From Bacteroidota bacterium (GTDB lineage: Bacteria; Bacteroidota; Bacteroidia; Bacteroidales; Dysgonomonadaceae), in NCBI GenBank assembly GCA_023399295.1, contig JAEWQF010000032.1, positions 3,361 through 67,360 of the forward strand: a stretch of DNA of 64,000 nucleotides. Direction: 5' to 3'. The position numbers and the translations under genes were made by a program. The notes under the pieces were generated by a model, which saw nothing but the letters and a program-made list of their open reading frames with translations, was not told where the DNA came from and did no database searches. Of this stretch, positions 49,306-59,900 are shown one piece after another (position 1 is the first letter of the stretch; each line of letters opens with the position of its first letter).

Positions 49306-51819
49306 TTACTGCAATGTGGCTAGTAGTCTCTCCAACGAGTATTCATCCGCAACAAAGACATCCCTGGGCTTGCTGCCCTGGGTGGCACCCACGATGCCGG
49401 CGGCCTCCAGCTGATCCATCAGCCGCCCGGCACGGTTGTAGCCGATCGAGAACTTGCGCTGGATGAGTGAGGTGGAACCTTGCTGATGCACCACGATCAG
49501 CCGTGCGGCCTCCTCGAAGAGCGGATCACGGTCGTTCAGGTCCACGGCACCGGGCGAGACCTCCGTCTCACTGAGCACCTCGGGCAGTGCAAAAGCGTGG
49601 TCAAACCCATTCTGTTTCCCGATGTACTGGGTGATCTCCTCCACCTCGGGGGTGTCGACGAAAGCACACTGGATGCGAATCAGGTGGCTGCCCTGCGAGA
49701 AGAGCATGTCACCCCTGCCGATCAGCTGGTTGGCACCGCTCATATCGAGGATGGTGCGCGAGTCGATTTGTGAGGTCACACGGAACGCCATGCGGGCAGG
49801 GAAGTTGGCTTTGATGGTGCCGGTGATGATGTTGGTGGTGGGGCGCTGGGTGGCGATCACCATGTGCATCCCCACGGCACGTGCTTTTTGTGCGATGCGG
49901 GCGATCGGCATCTCAATCTCCTTGCCGGCGGTCATGATCAGGTCGCCAAACTCATCGATGACAACCACGATGTAGGGCATGTAACGGTGTCCCTTGAGCG
50001 GGTTTAACCGCCGCTTGACGAACTTCGCATTGTACTCGTTGACGGTACGCACATGTGCCTTCATCAACAACTCATAGCGGTCGTCCATCTCCTTTGTGAG
50101 CGAGTTGAGTGTTTGAGTCACTTTTGTCACATCGGTGATGATTGCCTTCTCCGCATCCGGCAGTTTGGCCAGGTAGTGCTTCTCGATGGTGGAGTAGATG
50201 TTGAACTCCACCATCTTGGGGTCGATCAGCACCATCTTCATCTCTGAAGGGTGTTTCTTGTAGAGCAGCGAGGTGATGATGGCGTTCAGGCCCACCGACT
50301 TGCCCTGTCCTGTTGCACCGGCAACAAGCAGGTGGGGCATCTTGGTGAGGTCGAAGATGAACACCTCGTTGGTGATTGTCTTGCCCAATGCCACCGGCAG
50401 GTCGTAGTCACACTCCTGAAACCGGCGGGAGGAGATCACCGACTGCATGGATACAATCTGGGGATCTTTGTTGGGCACCTCGATGCCGATGGTTCCTTTT
50501 CCTGGCATGGGTGCAATGATTCGGATGCCCAGTGCGGAAAGACTCAATGCGATATCGTCTTCCAGATTGCGTATCTTGGAGATGCGCACACCTGCCTGGG
50601 GTACAATCTCATACAGGGTGATTGTGGGACCGACGGTAGCCTTGATGGAGGTGATCTCAATGCCATAATTGCGGAGCGTATGGATGATTTTCTCCTTGTT
50701 GTCGTTCTGCTCTTTCATGTCGACCGCCCTGTCGGAGGTGTTGTACACCTTGAGCAGGCCCATCGTGGGAAATTGATAGGAGGAGAGGTCTTTCCGCGGA
50801 TCATAATCCTCCATCAATCCCTGTGGCAGTTCCTGATCCTGATCCGTTTCAGGCAGCGTAACCGGTGTGGCCGCGGGGAGGGTTTCGTCATCTCTGGGAA
50901 TGATCACCTCAAAGTCACCCTCCTTCCGCACTTTTGGCAACGGGGAGTGATCGGCTTCTGGATCCTGGGTGAAAGTGAGGGTCACGGCAGGATCCTCATC
51001 ACCCTCAAGGTCCACTGTTGTTTCATCACTGTCGTCATCCGTATCATCACCCTTCCCGTTTGTGGCCAGCCTCGTTTTCAGACCGCTGAAGAGGCGACTC
51101 AGGAAGCCTTGTTTTTTCACACTATCCGGTTCATTGACGGCATCCTCCATTGAAAACACCTCCTCCTCCTCCGGCTCCTGTCGAGAGAAAGAGGGTCTGC
51201 TGTTCACAAGACCTTTCTGGATGGCGTAGATGGAACTCTTGCGCAGGATCACTAACAGCGAGACGACGAAGAGTAGGATCAGCAGCAGCACCCCTGGCCA
51301 ACCGATGCTGCTCTCCAGCAGCTGTTCAATCTCTGTGCCGTGAGCACCTCCCCAGTTGACATGGCTGTTTGGAAAGAGCTTGCCCAAAATGAATGCACTG
51401 GAAATTGAACCGCTGATCAGTCCGAAGGTGGTGATGAACAGTGCTTTCACGAATGAAAGATCCGACACTTTCATGACACGCAGCCCTACAAATATCAGGA
51501 AGAGCGGGATCAACAAGGAGAAGATGCCAAACCAGTCGTTCACCAGCATCTCCGCCAGGAAAGCGCCGCCCGCACCCGTCCAGTTGTCGATTCCTGAGTT
51601 GCCGGATCGGATCAATTCAAAGAAGGAGCGGTTGAGCACTTTGCTCTGATCGGCCGCTCCGGTGAAGAAAAAGGAGATGGTAGCAAGCAGGATAAAGATG
51701 CCGATGAATGCAATTACTACCCCCGTGAGAAAATGAACCCGTTCATTTTTGAGAAATGCAAAACGGTTGACCCCTTTTTTTCTCGATGCAGTTGATTTCT
51801 TCCTCTTTCTTTTAGCCAT
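49306..51819 (-). CDS. ftsK: DNA translocase FtsK
   Basis: An 837-aa membrane-anchored ATPase that pumps DNA during chromosome segregation at the septum. Four or so N-terminal membrane helices lie within residues 28-180, followed by an acidic linker (DTDDDSDETTVDLEGDEDP). The motor has Walker A AGATGQGKS near 490-500 and Walker B VVVIDEFGDLI. The C-terminal gamma winged helix reads SIGYNRAGRLMDQLEAAGIVG. The linker is short compared with E. coli FtsK, as in most Bacteroidota. Confidence 0.96.
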   Translation of the reverse strand: MAKRKRKKSTASRKKGVNRFAFLKNERVHFLTGVVIAFIGIFILLATISFFFTGAADQSKVLNRSFFELIRSGNSGIDNWTGAGGAFLAEMLVNDWFGIFSLLIPLFLIFVGLRVMKVSDLSFVKALFITTFGLISGSISSAFILGKLFPNSHVNWGGAHGTEIEQLLESSIGWPGVLLLILLFVVSLLVILRKSSIYAIQKGLVNSRPSFSRQEPEEEEVFSMEDAVNEPDSVKKQGFLSRLFSGLKTRLATNGKGDDTDDDSDETTVDLEGDEDPAVTLTFTQDPEADHSPLPKVRKEGDFEVIIPRDDETLPAATPVTLPETDQDQELPQGLMEDYDPRKDLSSYQFPTMGLLKVYNTSDRAVDMKEQNDNKEKIIHTLRNYGIEITSIKATVGPTITLYEIVPQAGVRISKIRNLEDDIALSLSALGIRIIAPMPGKGTIGIEVPNKDPQIVSMQSVISSRRFQECDYDLPVALGKTITNEVFIFDLTKMPHLLVAGATGQGKSVGLNAIITSLLYKKHPSEMKMVLIDPKMVEFNIYSTIEKHYLAKLPDAEKAIITDVTKVTQTLNSLTKEMDDRYELLMKAHVRTVNEYNAKFVKRRLNPLKGHRYMPYIVVVIDEFGDLIMTAGKEIEMPIARIAQKARAVGMHMVIATQRPTTNIITGTIKANFPARMAFRVTSQIDSRTILDMSGANQLIGRGDMLFSQGSHLIRIQCAFVDTPEVEEITQYIGKQNGFDHAFALPEVLSETEVSPGAVDLNDRDPLFEEAARLIVVHQQGSTSLIQRKFSIGYNRAGRLMDQLEAAGIVGATQGSKPRDVFVADEYSLERLLATLQ

Positions 51820-51909
51820 AGTCTTCTCGTTTCAACCTGTTTTTGCTGCCTTTCTATCTTATTCAGTGCTCTTCAGCACAGGTGAAAGTGTGGTGTGTGA
51901 ATGAATGTA

Positions 51910-51917
51910 CAAATGTA
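51910..51917 (-). promoter_or_regulatory. Bacteroidota -7 box for ftsK
   Basis: On the minus strand TACATTTG, an exact TAnnTTTG match about 90 nt before the ftsK ATG. Confidence 0.45.
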
Positions 51918-51962
51918 AAAAAAAGAACGTTAGGTTGAAAGGAAGAATAGTCCGTTTCATGA

Positions 51963-51991
51963 AAAAGATACACCTGCGGGGTGTATCTTTT
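51963..51991. terminator. Intrinsic terminator after the small membrane-protein gene
   Basis: A perfect 12-bp stem AAAAGATACACC (51963-51974) with its complement (51980-51991) and a 5-nt loop; the stem ends give T-rich tails on both strands. It lies 26 nt after the stop of the gene at 52018. Confidence 0.85.
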
Positions 51992-52017
51992 CAGCGATGC
52001 GGTTTGTCATCGACAGC

Positions 52018-52251
52018 TCATCTCTTCTTCTGTTGTCCCACCAGATAGACTCCCCCAACCAGTGCAACCACACCAAGTGCCAATTCAATGTAGGCCGTTT
52101 GCTTCGCATTGCTGTCCTGTGCCGTGATCTCCAGCCCCAGCAGATCGACCGATTTCTGGCTTTTACCAAGTCCGGTGACACCCAGGTATCCCAAAACCAA
52201 AGCTCCAGCGATCAACACGATACCAATTGTTTTTTTCATTTTTGCTTTCAT
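52018..52251 (-). CDS. Small membrane protein, DUF3185-like
   Basis: A 77-aa protein with two hydrophobic segments (about 7-27 and 54-72) joined by a polar loop (SQKSVDLLGLEITAQDSNAKQ). It resembles the DUF3185 family of small bacterial membrane proteins, whose function is unknown. Flanked by two intrinsic terminators, it is an independent unit. A second ATG lies 12 nt downstream (MKKTIG) and could be the true start. Confidence 0.75.
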   Translation of the reverse strand: MKAKMKKTIGIVLIAGALVLGYLGVTGLGKSQKSVDLLGLEITAQDSNAKQTAYIELALGVVALVGGVYLVGQQKKR

Positions 52252-52316
52252 TTAATGGTTTCCACATCTAACGCCCCGTGCCCAATGTTTGTTCTTTCGG
52301 GACGCCTCAAAAAAGC

Positions 52317-52347
52317 GGAAAGTCCGCGAATCACTTCGCAGACTTCC
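52317..52347 (-). terminator. Intrinsic terminator of tpx
   Basis: A stem of about 13 bp with one mismatch (52317-52330 with 52335-52347), loop TCAC, followed on the minus strand by CCGC and six T. Lies 28 nt after the tpx stop. Confidence 0.85.
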
Positions 52348-52375
52348 CTTGTTAACACAATCTTCATGAAACAAA

Positions 52376-52876
52376 CTACACTATCGAGTTGATTGCAGAT
52401 TGATAATCCGGCTCCTGTGCAATCTCAGGAACCAGTTCGGTATGGATCACCTTCCCTTGCGGGTCTAACACGATTACTGCGCGAGCCAACAGTCCTTTCA
52501 ATGGACCGTCGGTCATCAACAGACCGTAATCCTTTCCAAACGACTCATCGCGGAAACAGGATAAGGTCACCACATTTTCTATTCCCTCAGTGCTGCAGAA
52601 ACGTCCTGCAGCAAACGGGAGGTCGGCAGATATGCCCAGCACCACGGTGTTGTCAATCACAGCGGCATCCTTGTTGAAGCGGCGTACAGAGGTAGCACAT
52701 ATCCCCGTGTCGAGGCTGGGAAAGATGTTCATTACCACATATTTGTCTTTGAAGTCCGCGAAGCCTGCTTCGGTAAGGTCGCTTTTCACCAGTTTGAAGT
52801 CAGGAGCTTTGCTTCCTTTCTGTGGAAGATCGCCGATGGTGTGTACAGGGTTGCCTTTGAAGGTGATATTTGCCAT
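52376..52876 (-). CDS. tpx: Thiol peroxidase Tpx
   Basis: A 166-aa atypical 2-Cys peroxiredoxin that reduces hydrogen and organic peroxides using thioredoxin. The peroxidatic Cys60 lies in SLDTGICATSVRRFN and the resolving Cys94 in GRFCSTEGIENV, matching the Cys61/Cys95 pair of E. coli Tpx. The N-terminal FKGNPVHTIGDLP is typical. Likely periplasmic or cytosolic without a signal peptide. No TAnnTTTG box is clear upstream, so its promoter may depend on another factor. Confidence 0.97.
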   Translation of the reverse strand: MANITFKGNPVHTIGDLPQKGSKAPDFKLVKSDLTEAGFADFKDKYVVMNIFPSLDTGICATSVRRFNKDAAVIDNTVVLGISADLPFAAGRFCSTEGIENVVTLSCFRDESFGKDYGLLMTDGPLKGLLARAVIVLDPQGKVIHTELVPEIAQEPDYQSAINSIV

Positions 52877-52977
52877 ATAAGAATCTTGTCTAATTAAATT
52901 TATTCTGAATAATATCTATTTCTATTCACTTAACAACAACACCTTTCAAAAGTTCAGTACGCCTCGGTTTTTAACGT

Positions 52978-55815
52978 TCATCGTCCCTGCATGAACGTGA
53001 GCTCTTCCTTCAGGTAACGGGCGGTGTGGCTCTCCTCATTGCGGATGATCTCTTCCGGTGTGCCCGAAGCCAGAATCATACCCCCCTTTTCGCCCCCCTC
53101 AGGACCCAGGTCGATGATATGATCCGCACATTTGATGATGTCGAGGTTGTGCTCAATGACGATCACCGTGTTGCCTTTCTCCACCAGCTTGTTGAGCACA
53201 CCCAACAGTACTCGGATGTCTTCGAAGTGAAGACCGGTGGTGGGTTCATCCAGCACGTAAAGCGTGTTGCCGGTATCGATGCGGGCCAGCTCGGTGGCCA
53301 GCTTCACCCGCTGGCTCTCCCCACCCGAGAGGGTGGTGGAGGATTGTCCCAGCTTGATGTATCCCAACCCCACCTCCTGTAGCACCCTGATCTTGTGCAG
53401 GATGGCCGGTACGTTCTCGAAAAAGTCGACTGCTTCGTTGATGCTCATCTCCAGCACATCGGCGATCGACTTGCCCTTGAAGCGTACCTCCTGTGTCTCG
53501 CGGTTGTAGCGTTTGCCATGGCATACCTCACAGGGTACCATCACATCAGGCAGAAAGTTCATCTCGATGGTCTTGTAGCCATTTCCCTTGCACTCCTCAC
53601 AACGGCCTCCCTTCACGTTGAACGAGAAGCGTCCCGGTTTGTAGGCTCTGATCTTCGCTTCCGGCATGCTGGCAAACAGATTGCGGATATCGGAGAAGAC
53701 ACCGGTATATGTTGACGGGTTGGAGCGGGGAGTACGGCCAATGGGCGACTGGTCCACGCTCACCACTTTATCCAGGTGCTCGATCCCTGTCACCGCCCTG
53801 TAAGGCAACGGGTCTTTCAGCGAACGGTAAAACTTCTGACTGAGGATCGGCTGCAGCGTTTCGTTGATCAGGGTTGACTTGCCACTGCCAGAGACACCGG
53901 TCACACAGATCAGCATCCCCAGGGGAAAGGTGGCGGTCACCCCTTTCAGGTTGTTCCCCGAAGCTCCCTCAATGACCAGCTGCTTGCCGTTACCTGAGCG
54001 TCTCCTCTGCGGCAGTCCAATCTCTAGTTTACCGTTGAGGTAATTGGAGGTGAGTGTGTTCTGCTTGAGCATCACCGCCGGAATACCTTCAAACACCACA
54101 TCGCCTCCCCGTTCACCGGCAAAGGGACCCATGTCCACAATGTAATCGGAAGCCAGCATCATATCTTTGTCGTGTTCCACCACCACCACCGAGTTGCCCG
54201 CATCGCGCAGCTTGCGCAACGAGTCGATGAGACGGTGGTTGTCGCGCTGATGCAGACCGATACTGGGCTCATCGAGGATATAAAGTACGTTGACAAGCTG
54301 TGAGCCTATCTGGGTAGCCAGTCTGATACGTTGGCTTTCACCCCCCGAGAGGGAGGCGGATGCACGTGAGAGTGAGAGATAACCCAGTCCCACATCGAGC
54401 AGGAACTGCAAACGGGTGAGAATCTCTTTCTTGATCTCCTCCGCTATCAGCCGTTGCTTCTCGGTAACCGAAGAATCAGACTGGATGATCCACTCATGGA
54501 GGGTGTGGATGTCCATCTGTGCCAGTTCGGCAATGTTCTTGTCGTGGATGCGAAAGTGCAGTGCCTCCCTGTTGAGGCGTTGACCCATACATTCGGGACA
54601 GACAGAGGTGGTGATGAACTGGCCAGCCCACTTCTGGGCAGTGGCCGAGGCATCCTCCTCCTGCTGCATCTCGATGTAACGGGCTACCCCCTCGTAGGAG
54701 ACCATGTAGTTGGAGTTGCCCAGCGACTCGTTCCTGATCTTCAACCGTTCATCGGTGCCAAACATGATCTCGTCGATCGCCTCCTTCGAGATCTCCTTGA
54801 TTGGCGTTTTCAATGTCACACCATACTTTTCACAGATGGCGGCAATCTGCCAGAAGAGCAGGTTGCTCTTCTCCTTTCCCAGTGGGGTGATGCCACCCCC
54901 GGCAATGCTCAGCTCCGGGTTGGGGATGATCTTCTCCACATCGATCTGGTCAACCGACCCGATGCCCTTGCAACGGGGGCAGGCCCCCTGTGGTGAGTTG
55001 AATGAGAAGTTGTGTGGTGCCGGCTCGTTGTAAGACAAACCGGTGGTGGGACACATCAGGCTGCGGCTGTAATGACGCACCTCGTCCTGTTCCACATCCT
55101 GCAACAGAATCAAGCCCGATCCCTGTTTCATGGCGGTGCGGACACTCGCTTTCAGTTTGTCCGCGAATTTGTTCGAGACCACCAGCTTGTCGATCAGGAT
55201 CTCAATGCTGTGGTTCTTGTAGCGGTCCACACGCATGGCGGGTAGGATCTCGCGGATCTCACCGTCGACGCGCACATGCAGATACCCTTTCTTGCGGATC
55301 TGTTCGAACAACTCCTTGTAATGTCCTTTGCGGTTGCGGACAACCGGTGCCAGGATGTAAATCTTCTTCCCGATGTATTTCTCCAGGATCAACTCCAGGA
55401 TCTGCTCATCGGTATACTTCACCATCTTCTCCCCGGTGAGGTAGGAGTAGGCCTCCCCCGCACGGGCGTAGAGCAGACGCAGGAAGTCATACACCTCGGT
55501 GGTAGTGCCTACCGTTGAACGGGGGTTTTTGTTGGTGGTCTTCTGTTCAATGGAGATGACCGGGCTCAAGCCGGTGATCTTGTCCACATCGGGACGCTCC
55601 ATCTTGCCCAGGAATCCCCTGGCGTAAGCAGAGAATGTCTCGATGTAGCGACGTTGCCCTTCGGCGAAGATGGTGTCGAAAGCGAGCGACGACTTGCCAC
55701 TGCCACTCAGACCGGTGATCACGGTGAGGGCATTGCGTGGGATGGTGACGTCGATGTTCTTGAGATTGTGCACACGGGCTCCGTACACCCGTATCTGTTC
55801 AGTTTCAGATGCCAT
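52978..55815 (-). CDS. uvrA: Excinuclease ABC subunit A
   Basis: DNA-damage-recognition ATPase of nucleotide excision repair, 945 aa. Two ABC modules: Walker A GLSGSGKSS near residue 35 and GVSGSGKST near 645, each later followed by LSGGESQR. Zinc-binding Cys pairs are seen at CPRCKGIG and at CEECKGNGYKT/CEVCHGKRY. The start at 55815 (MASETEQIRVYGARVHNLKN) is standard. It follows the lytic transglycosylase gene by 33 nt with no promoter box between, so the two are probably co-transcribed. Confidence 0.97.
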   Translation of the reverse strand: MASETEQIRVYGARVHNLKNIDVTIPRNALTVITGLSGSGKSSLAFDTIFAEGQRRYIETFSAYARGFLGKMERPDVDKITGLSPVISIEQKTTNKNPRSTVGTTTEVYDFLRLLYARAGEAYSYLTGEKMVKYTDEQILELILEKYIGKKIYILAPVVRNRKGHYKELFEQIRKKGYLHVRVDGEIREILPAMRVDRYKNHSIEILIDKLVVSNKFADKLKASVRTAMKQGSGLILLQDVEQDEVRHYSRSLMCPTTGLSYNEPAPHNFSFNSPQGACPRCKGIGSVDQIDVEKIIPNPELSIAGGGITPLGKEKSNLLFWQIAAICEKYGVTLKTPIKEISKEAIDEIMFGTDERLKIRNESLGNSNYMVSYEGVARYIEMQQEEDASATAQKWAGQFITTSVCPECMGQRLNREALHFRIHDKNIAELAQMDIHTLHEWIIQSDSSVTEKQRLIAEEIKKEILTRLQFLLDVGLGYLSLSRASASLSGGESQRIRLATQIGSQLVNVLYILDEPSIGLHQRDNHRLIDSLRKLRDAGNSVVVVEHDKDMMLASDYIVDMGPFAGERGGDVVFEGIPAVMLKQNTLTSNYLNGKLEIGLPQRRRSGNGKQLVIEGASGNNLKGVTATFPLGMLICVTGVSGSGKSTLINETLQPILSQKFYRSLKDPLPYRAVTGIEHLDKVVSVDQSPIGRTPRSNPSTYTGVFSDIRNLFASMPEAKIRAYKPGRFSFNVKGGRCEECKGNGYKTIEMNFLPDVMVPCEVCHGKRYNRETQEVRFKGKSIADVLEMSINEAVDFFENVPAILHKIRVLQEVGLGYIKLGQSSTTLSGGESQRVKLATELARIDTGNTLYVLDEPTTGLHFEDIRVLLGVLNKLVEKGNTVIVIEHNLDIIKCADHIIDLGPEGGEKGGMILASGTPEEIIRNEESHTARYLKEELTFMQGR

Positions 55816-55848
55816 AGTGGATTTAAACGATTGAGAGACCGGAAATGT

Positions 55849-56832
55849 TTACTTTGCTACCCACCCTTTTCGGTGTACTTCTGGTTGCGTTCCCTTGCGA
55901 TAATAGAGATCCCCGGGGGTGGGTAACAGCAGGGTGTATTTCTTGTCGGCAGTGACAGTCAACTTGGTGCTTCGCAACCAGGAATTGAAATCCTTTAGCT
56001 GGGCATAGGTGAGACCCTGCTCCCGCGCAAACGCCGCCAGATCGGGTATCGATGTGGCAACGGTATGCCTCCTGAAATCAATTGGCTTGTAGAGATGTTC
56101 CGGTTTGATGACGAAGCCAAATTGCTGCGGATTTTCAAAGACCAGCTTGATGGCCAGCATCCGGTAGTAGTAACGGGTGGTCTCCTCCACAAGCCATAGA
56201 TCGAGCGCTTCCCCGGCACCCTGTGAGGCCAGCTCACTGCTGATGCGGGCCTGCCCCCCATTGTAAGCCATGGCCGCGGCACTCCAGGAACCAAATTTGC
56301 GGTAGGCATCAAGAAGGTATTTGCCGGCCGCCACTGTCGATTTCTCGGTGTGGTAACGTTCATCCACCTCGCTGGTAACCTCCAGCCCATATTGTTTGGC
56401 GGTGCTTTCCATAAACTGCCAGAGCCCCGCTGCCCGTGCAGGTGAGACAGCCCGTGGGTCGAGGCTGCTCTCAATCACGGCAAGGTACTTCAAGTCATCG
56501 GGCAGTCCCTGCTGCTTCAGTATCGGCTCAATCACCGGAAAGAGGCGATTGGCACGCTTGATGAGCAAGAGGGTGGTGGAGTGGAAGTAAGTGAAGCTGT
56601 TGAGCTCCCTGTCGAGCCGTTCCCGCTTGTCGTACCGGTCGAAGGTGATCTGCTCACCTGCAAAGGTCATGGTTTCAGGGATTTCCACCGAGGCTGTCAT
56701 GGAAAGGACCAGTGGCCGCTTCGCGTCACTCTTATCCGGATCGTTCCAGGAGGTGAGAAGCAGCATCATTGACACGGTAGCTACTACGACTAAGAAAAGA
56801 GAGATATAAAGTGTTGTTTTTTTGATCATCAT
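55849..56832 (-). CDS. Membrane-anchored lytic transglycosylase (SLT domain)
   Basis: A 327-aa murein-cleaving enzyme with an N-terminal membrane helix or uncleaved signal (about 6-27). The SLT domain covers about 105-235: catalytic Glu121 in YLAVIESSLDPRAVSPARA, then GLWQFMESTAKQYGL and AYNGGQARI. This is the MltD-like arrangement, but there is no LysM repeat and only a short C-terminal tail (DLYYRKGTQPEVHRKGW). It acts in the periplasm on peptidoglycan. The promoter box at 56903 is shared in a divergent gap with the next gene. Confidence 0.92.
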   Translation of the reverse strand: MMIKKTTLYISLFLVVVATVSMMLLLTSWNDPDKSDAKRPLVLSMTASVEIPETMTFAGEQITFDRYDKRERLDRELNSFTYFHSTTLLLIKRANRLFPVIEPILKQQGLPDDLKYLAVIESSLDPRAVSPARAAGLWQFMESTAKQYGLEVTSEVDERYHTEKSTVAAGKYLLDAYRKFGSWSAAAMAYNGGQARISSELASQGAGEALDLWLVEETTRYYYRMLAIKLVFENPQQFGFVIKPEHLYKPIDFRRHTVATSIPDLAAFAREQGLTYAQLKDFNSWLRSTKLTVTADKKYTLLLPTPGDLYYRKGTQPEVHRKGWVAK

Positions 56833-56902
56833 CCGGTTTTGTTTCGTTCAATCACTCCCATCGGAAGGGGCTGGTTGTCACCTCTCCTCACCGAATGGCT
56901 AA

Positions 56903-56910
56903 CAAATATA
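56903..56910 (-). promoter_or_regulatory. Bacteroidota -7 box for the transglycosylase-uvrA unit
   Basis: On the minus strand TATATTTG, an exact TAnnTTTG match 70 nt before the ATG at 56832. Only 12 nt separate it from the -7 box of the divergent gene. Confidence 0.5.
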
Positions 56911-56922
56911 CAAAAAAATTCC

Positions 56923-56930
56923 TATGTTTG
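56923..56930 (+). promoter_or_regulatory. Bacteroidota -7 box for the receiver/PEP-synthase-like gene
   Basis: TATGTTTG, an exact TAnnTTTG match 49 nt before the ATG at 56980. Back-to-back with the minus-strand box at 56903, so RNA polymerase could occupy only one at a time. Confidence 0.5.
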
Positions 56931-56979
56931 CATTCTGGTTTGAAGAAATGAATCTACTGCCGGAAATCGCTGCACCCCT

Positions 56980-59900
56980 ATGAAACTAAAGACACCCAAA
57001 TCCATCATCAAGGCACATGATATCAGTCAGTTACGCTTTCGGGATACCCCATTTGTGAAACTGATGAACAAACGAATCTACAACATTCTGATGGTAGCCT
57101 CCCGCTACGACATGTTCATGCTGGAAGATGACGGCCGTGTCGACGAACAGATCTTCAACGAGTATGTCTCACTCAACCTGCGCTATCCGCCCCGATTCAC
57201 ACAGGTGAGCAACAGCCGTGAGGCGTTGTCGGAATTGAAGCAGAACCATTACGAGCTGGTGATCTGCATGCCCAACATGGACAACAGCGATGCTTTCGAA
57301 TTGGCGGTACAGATCAAGGAACACTACCCCGGCATGCAGGTGGTGCTGCTCACCCCTTTCTCAAAGGCGGTGACCCGCTCACTGAGCCGTGAGGACCTGA
57401 GTGGCATTGATTATGTCTTCAGCTGGCTGGGAGATACCGATCTGTTGCTGGCCATCATCAAGGTTGTGGAGGATCGGATGAACGTGGATCATGATGTGAA
57501 AACAGTGGGTGTGCAGACCATCTTGCTGGTGGAAGACTCGGTGCGATTCTATTCCACGGCTTTGCCCCTGCTCTATAAATTCGTGCTTTCGGAGTCGCGG
57601 GAGTTCTCAAAGGAGGCACTCAACGACCACCTGCGGATGCTTCGTATGCGGGGGCGTCCCAAGATACTGCTTGCACGCAATTACGAAGAGGCAGTATCCT
57701 ACTACAAGAAGTATGGCGACAACATGCTGGGTGTGATTTGCGATATGAGCTTTCATGTGAAGGGTGAGAAAGAGCGGCTGGCCGGTAAGCGCCTGGGTGA
57801 ATGGATCCGCACCAGGGACGTCTATATCCCCATCATCTACACCTCTTCCGAGTCGGAGAACAGAAAACAGATTGGGGGCATCAGTGATGTCTTCATCGAC
57901 AAGAACTCAAAAACATTCCCGCAGGATCTGCGCCGTTCCATCAAGGAGAACCTGGGATTCGGTGATTTCATCATCACCGACCCCCACACGAAAGAGGAGA
58001 TCTTCCGCATCCGTAACCTGAAGGAGCTGCAGATGAATGTCCGCAACATCCCCGACGATGCCCTCTACTTCCACCTCTCACACAACCACTTTTCGCGTTT
58101 CTTCTACTCCCGGGCCATGTTTCCTGTGGCAGAGATGCTCAAAAAGATCGATGTCTCGGAATATGCCAGCATGCACGATGCGCGGGAACTGATCCATGCC
58201 ACCATCGTGCAGTACCGCCGGATGAAGAACACCGGTGTGGTGGCGGTGTTCGAGAAGGAGCGGTTCGACCAGTACTCCAATTTCGCCCGCATTGGAGAGG
58301 GTTCGTTGGGAGGAAAGGGAAGAGGTCTTGCCTTTATCGGCTACATGGTGAAAACCCATCTGGAGTTGAACAACAACACCAGCTTCCCGGTCACCACTCC
58401 CAAGACAGTGGTGCTCTGCACCGACCTGTTCGACGAATTTATGGAAGCCAACAACCTCTACCCGGTGGCACTATCGGAAAGGGATGATGAGGATATCCTG
58501 AAGCATTTTCTCGCTGCCAAGCTCCCCAAACGGCTGGTGAGTGATTTCCTTGTGTTCTTTGATGCCATCGACAGCCCGATCGCGATCCGCTCCTCAAGCT
58601 TACTGGAGGACTCCCAGTACCAGCCCTTCGCCGGCATTTATTCCACCTACATGATTCCCTATGTCGACGACAAGTATGAGATGGTGCGGCTGTTGAGCAA
58701 CGCCATCAAGGCGGTCTATGCTTCCGTCTTCTACCGTGACAGCAAGAGCTACATGGCTGCCACACACAACCTGATCGATCAGGAGAAGATGGCTATCGTG
58801 TTGCAGGAGGTGGTGGGATCACAATACGGCAGCCAGTTTTATCCCGCCATCTCGGGGGTGGCCCGATCCATCAACTACTATCCCATTGGGGATGAACGTA
58901 CCGAGGATGGCATCGTCAACATGGCATTCGGACTGGGTAAGTACGTCATGGACGGCAACATGGGCTTGCGCTTCTCTCCCCTGCATGCTGCCCGCATTTT
59001 GCAGCTCAGCTCACTCGATCTGGCACTGCGTGATACACAGACGCAGTACTATGCGCTCGACCTCAATTCGGTGTCGAAAGACTTCACAATCGATGATGGC
59101 TTCAACCTCCTCAAGTTGCGTCTGAAAGAGGCTGAGAAGGAGGGACCGTTGCGTTATGTGGCCTCCACCTACGATCCGCAGGATCAGATCATCCGCGATG
59201 GATACTACGAGGGAGGACGGAAAATCATCTCCTTCGCCAACATCCTGCAACACGATCTGTTTCCGTTGAACGAGATCCTGGAGAAACTGCTCAGAGCCGG
59301 TCAGAAGGAGATGGGACGACCGGTGGAGATCGAGTTCGCGGTGGATATACGCGACAACCAGTTTGCGGCTTTCTACGTGTTGCAGATACGTCCGATTGTT
59401 GACAGCAGGGAGGTGGTGCACGAGAACCTGGAGAAGATCGATCCCCGGCAGACGATTCTCTATTCACGGAACGCGCTGGGCAACGGCATCACCAGCGATG
59501 TGCATGATCTGATCTATGTGAAAAGCGCAGCCTTCAATGCAACCCACAACCCGTTGATCGCCCGCGAAATAGAACAGATCAACCGCACATTCATGGATGC
59601 CGGCAGCAATTATGTGCTGGTGGGCCCGGGTCGCTGGGGATCCTCCGACCCCTGGTTGGGCATCCCGGTGAAGTGGCCCCATATCTCACAGGCCAGGGTG
59701 ATCGTTGAGTCGGGGATGGAGAACTACCGCATTGAGCCCAGCCAGGGTACCCACTTCTTCCAGAACCTCACCTCCTTTGGTGTGGGTTACTTCACGGTGA
59801 ATCCCTTTCTTGAGAACGACGGTTACTTCGATGAAGCTTACCTGAACGCACTGCCGGCAGTAAAGGAGACACCCTATGTGCGGCATGTGCGGTTCGAACA

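Noticed and set aside
50251..51153. 300-codon plus-strand frame
   Set aside because: Antisense to ftsK; no start context or domain.
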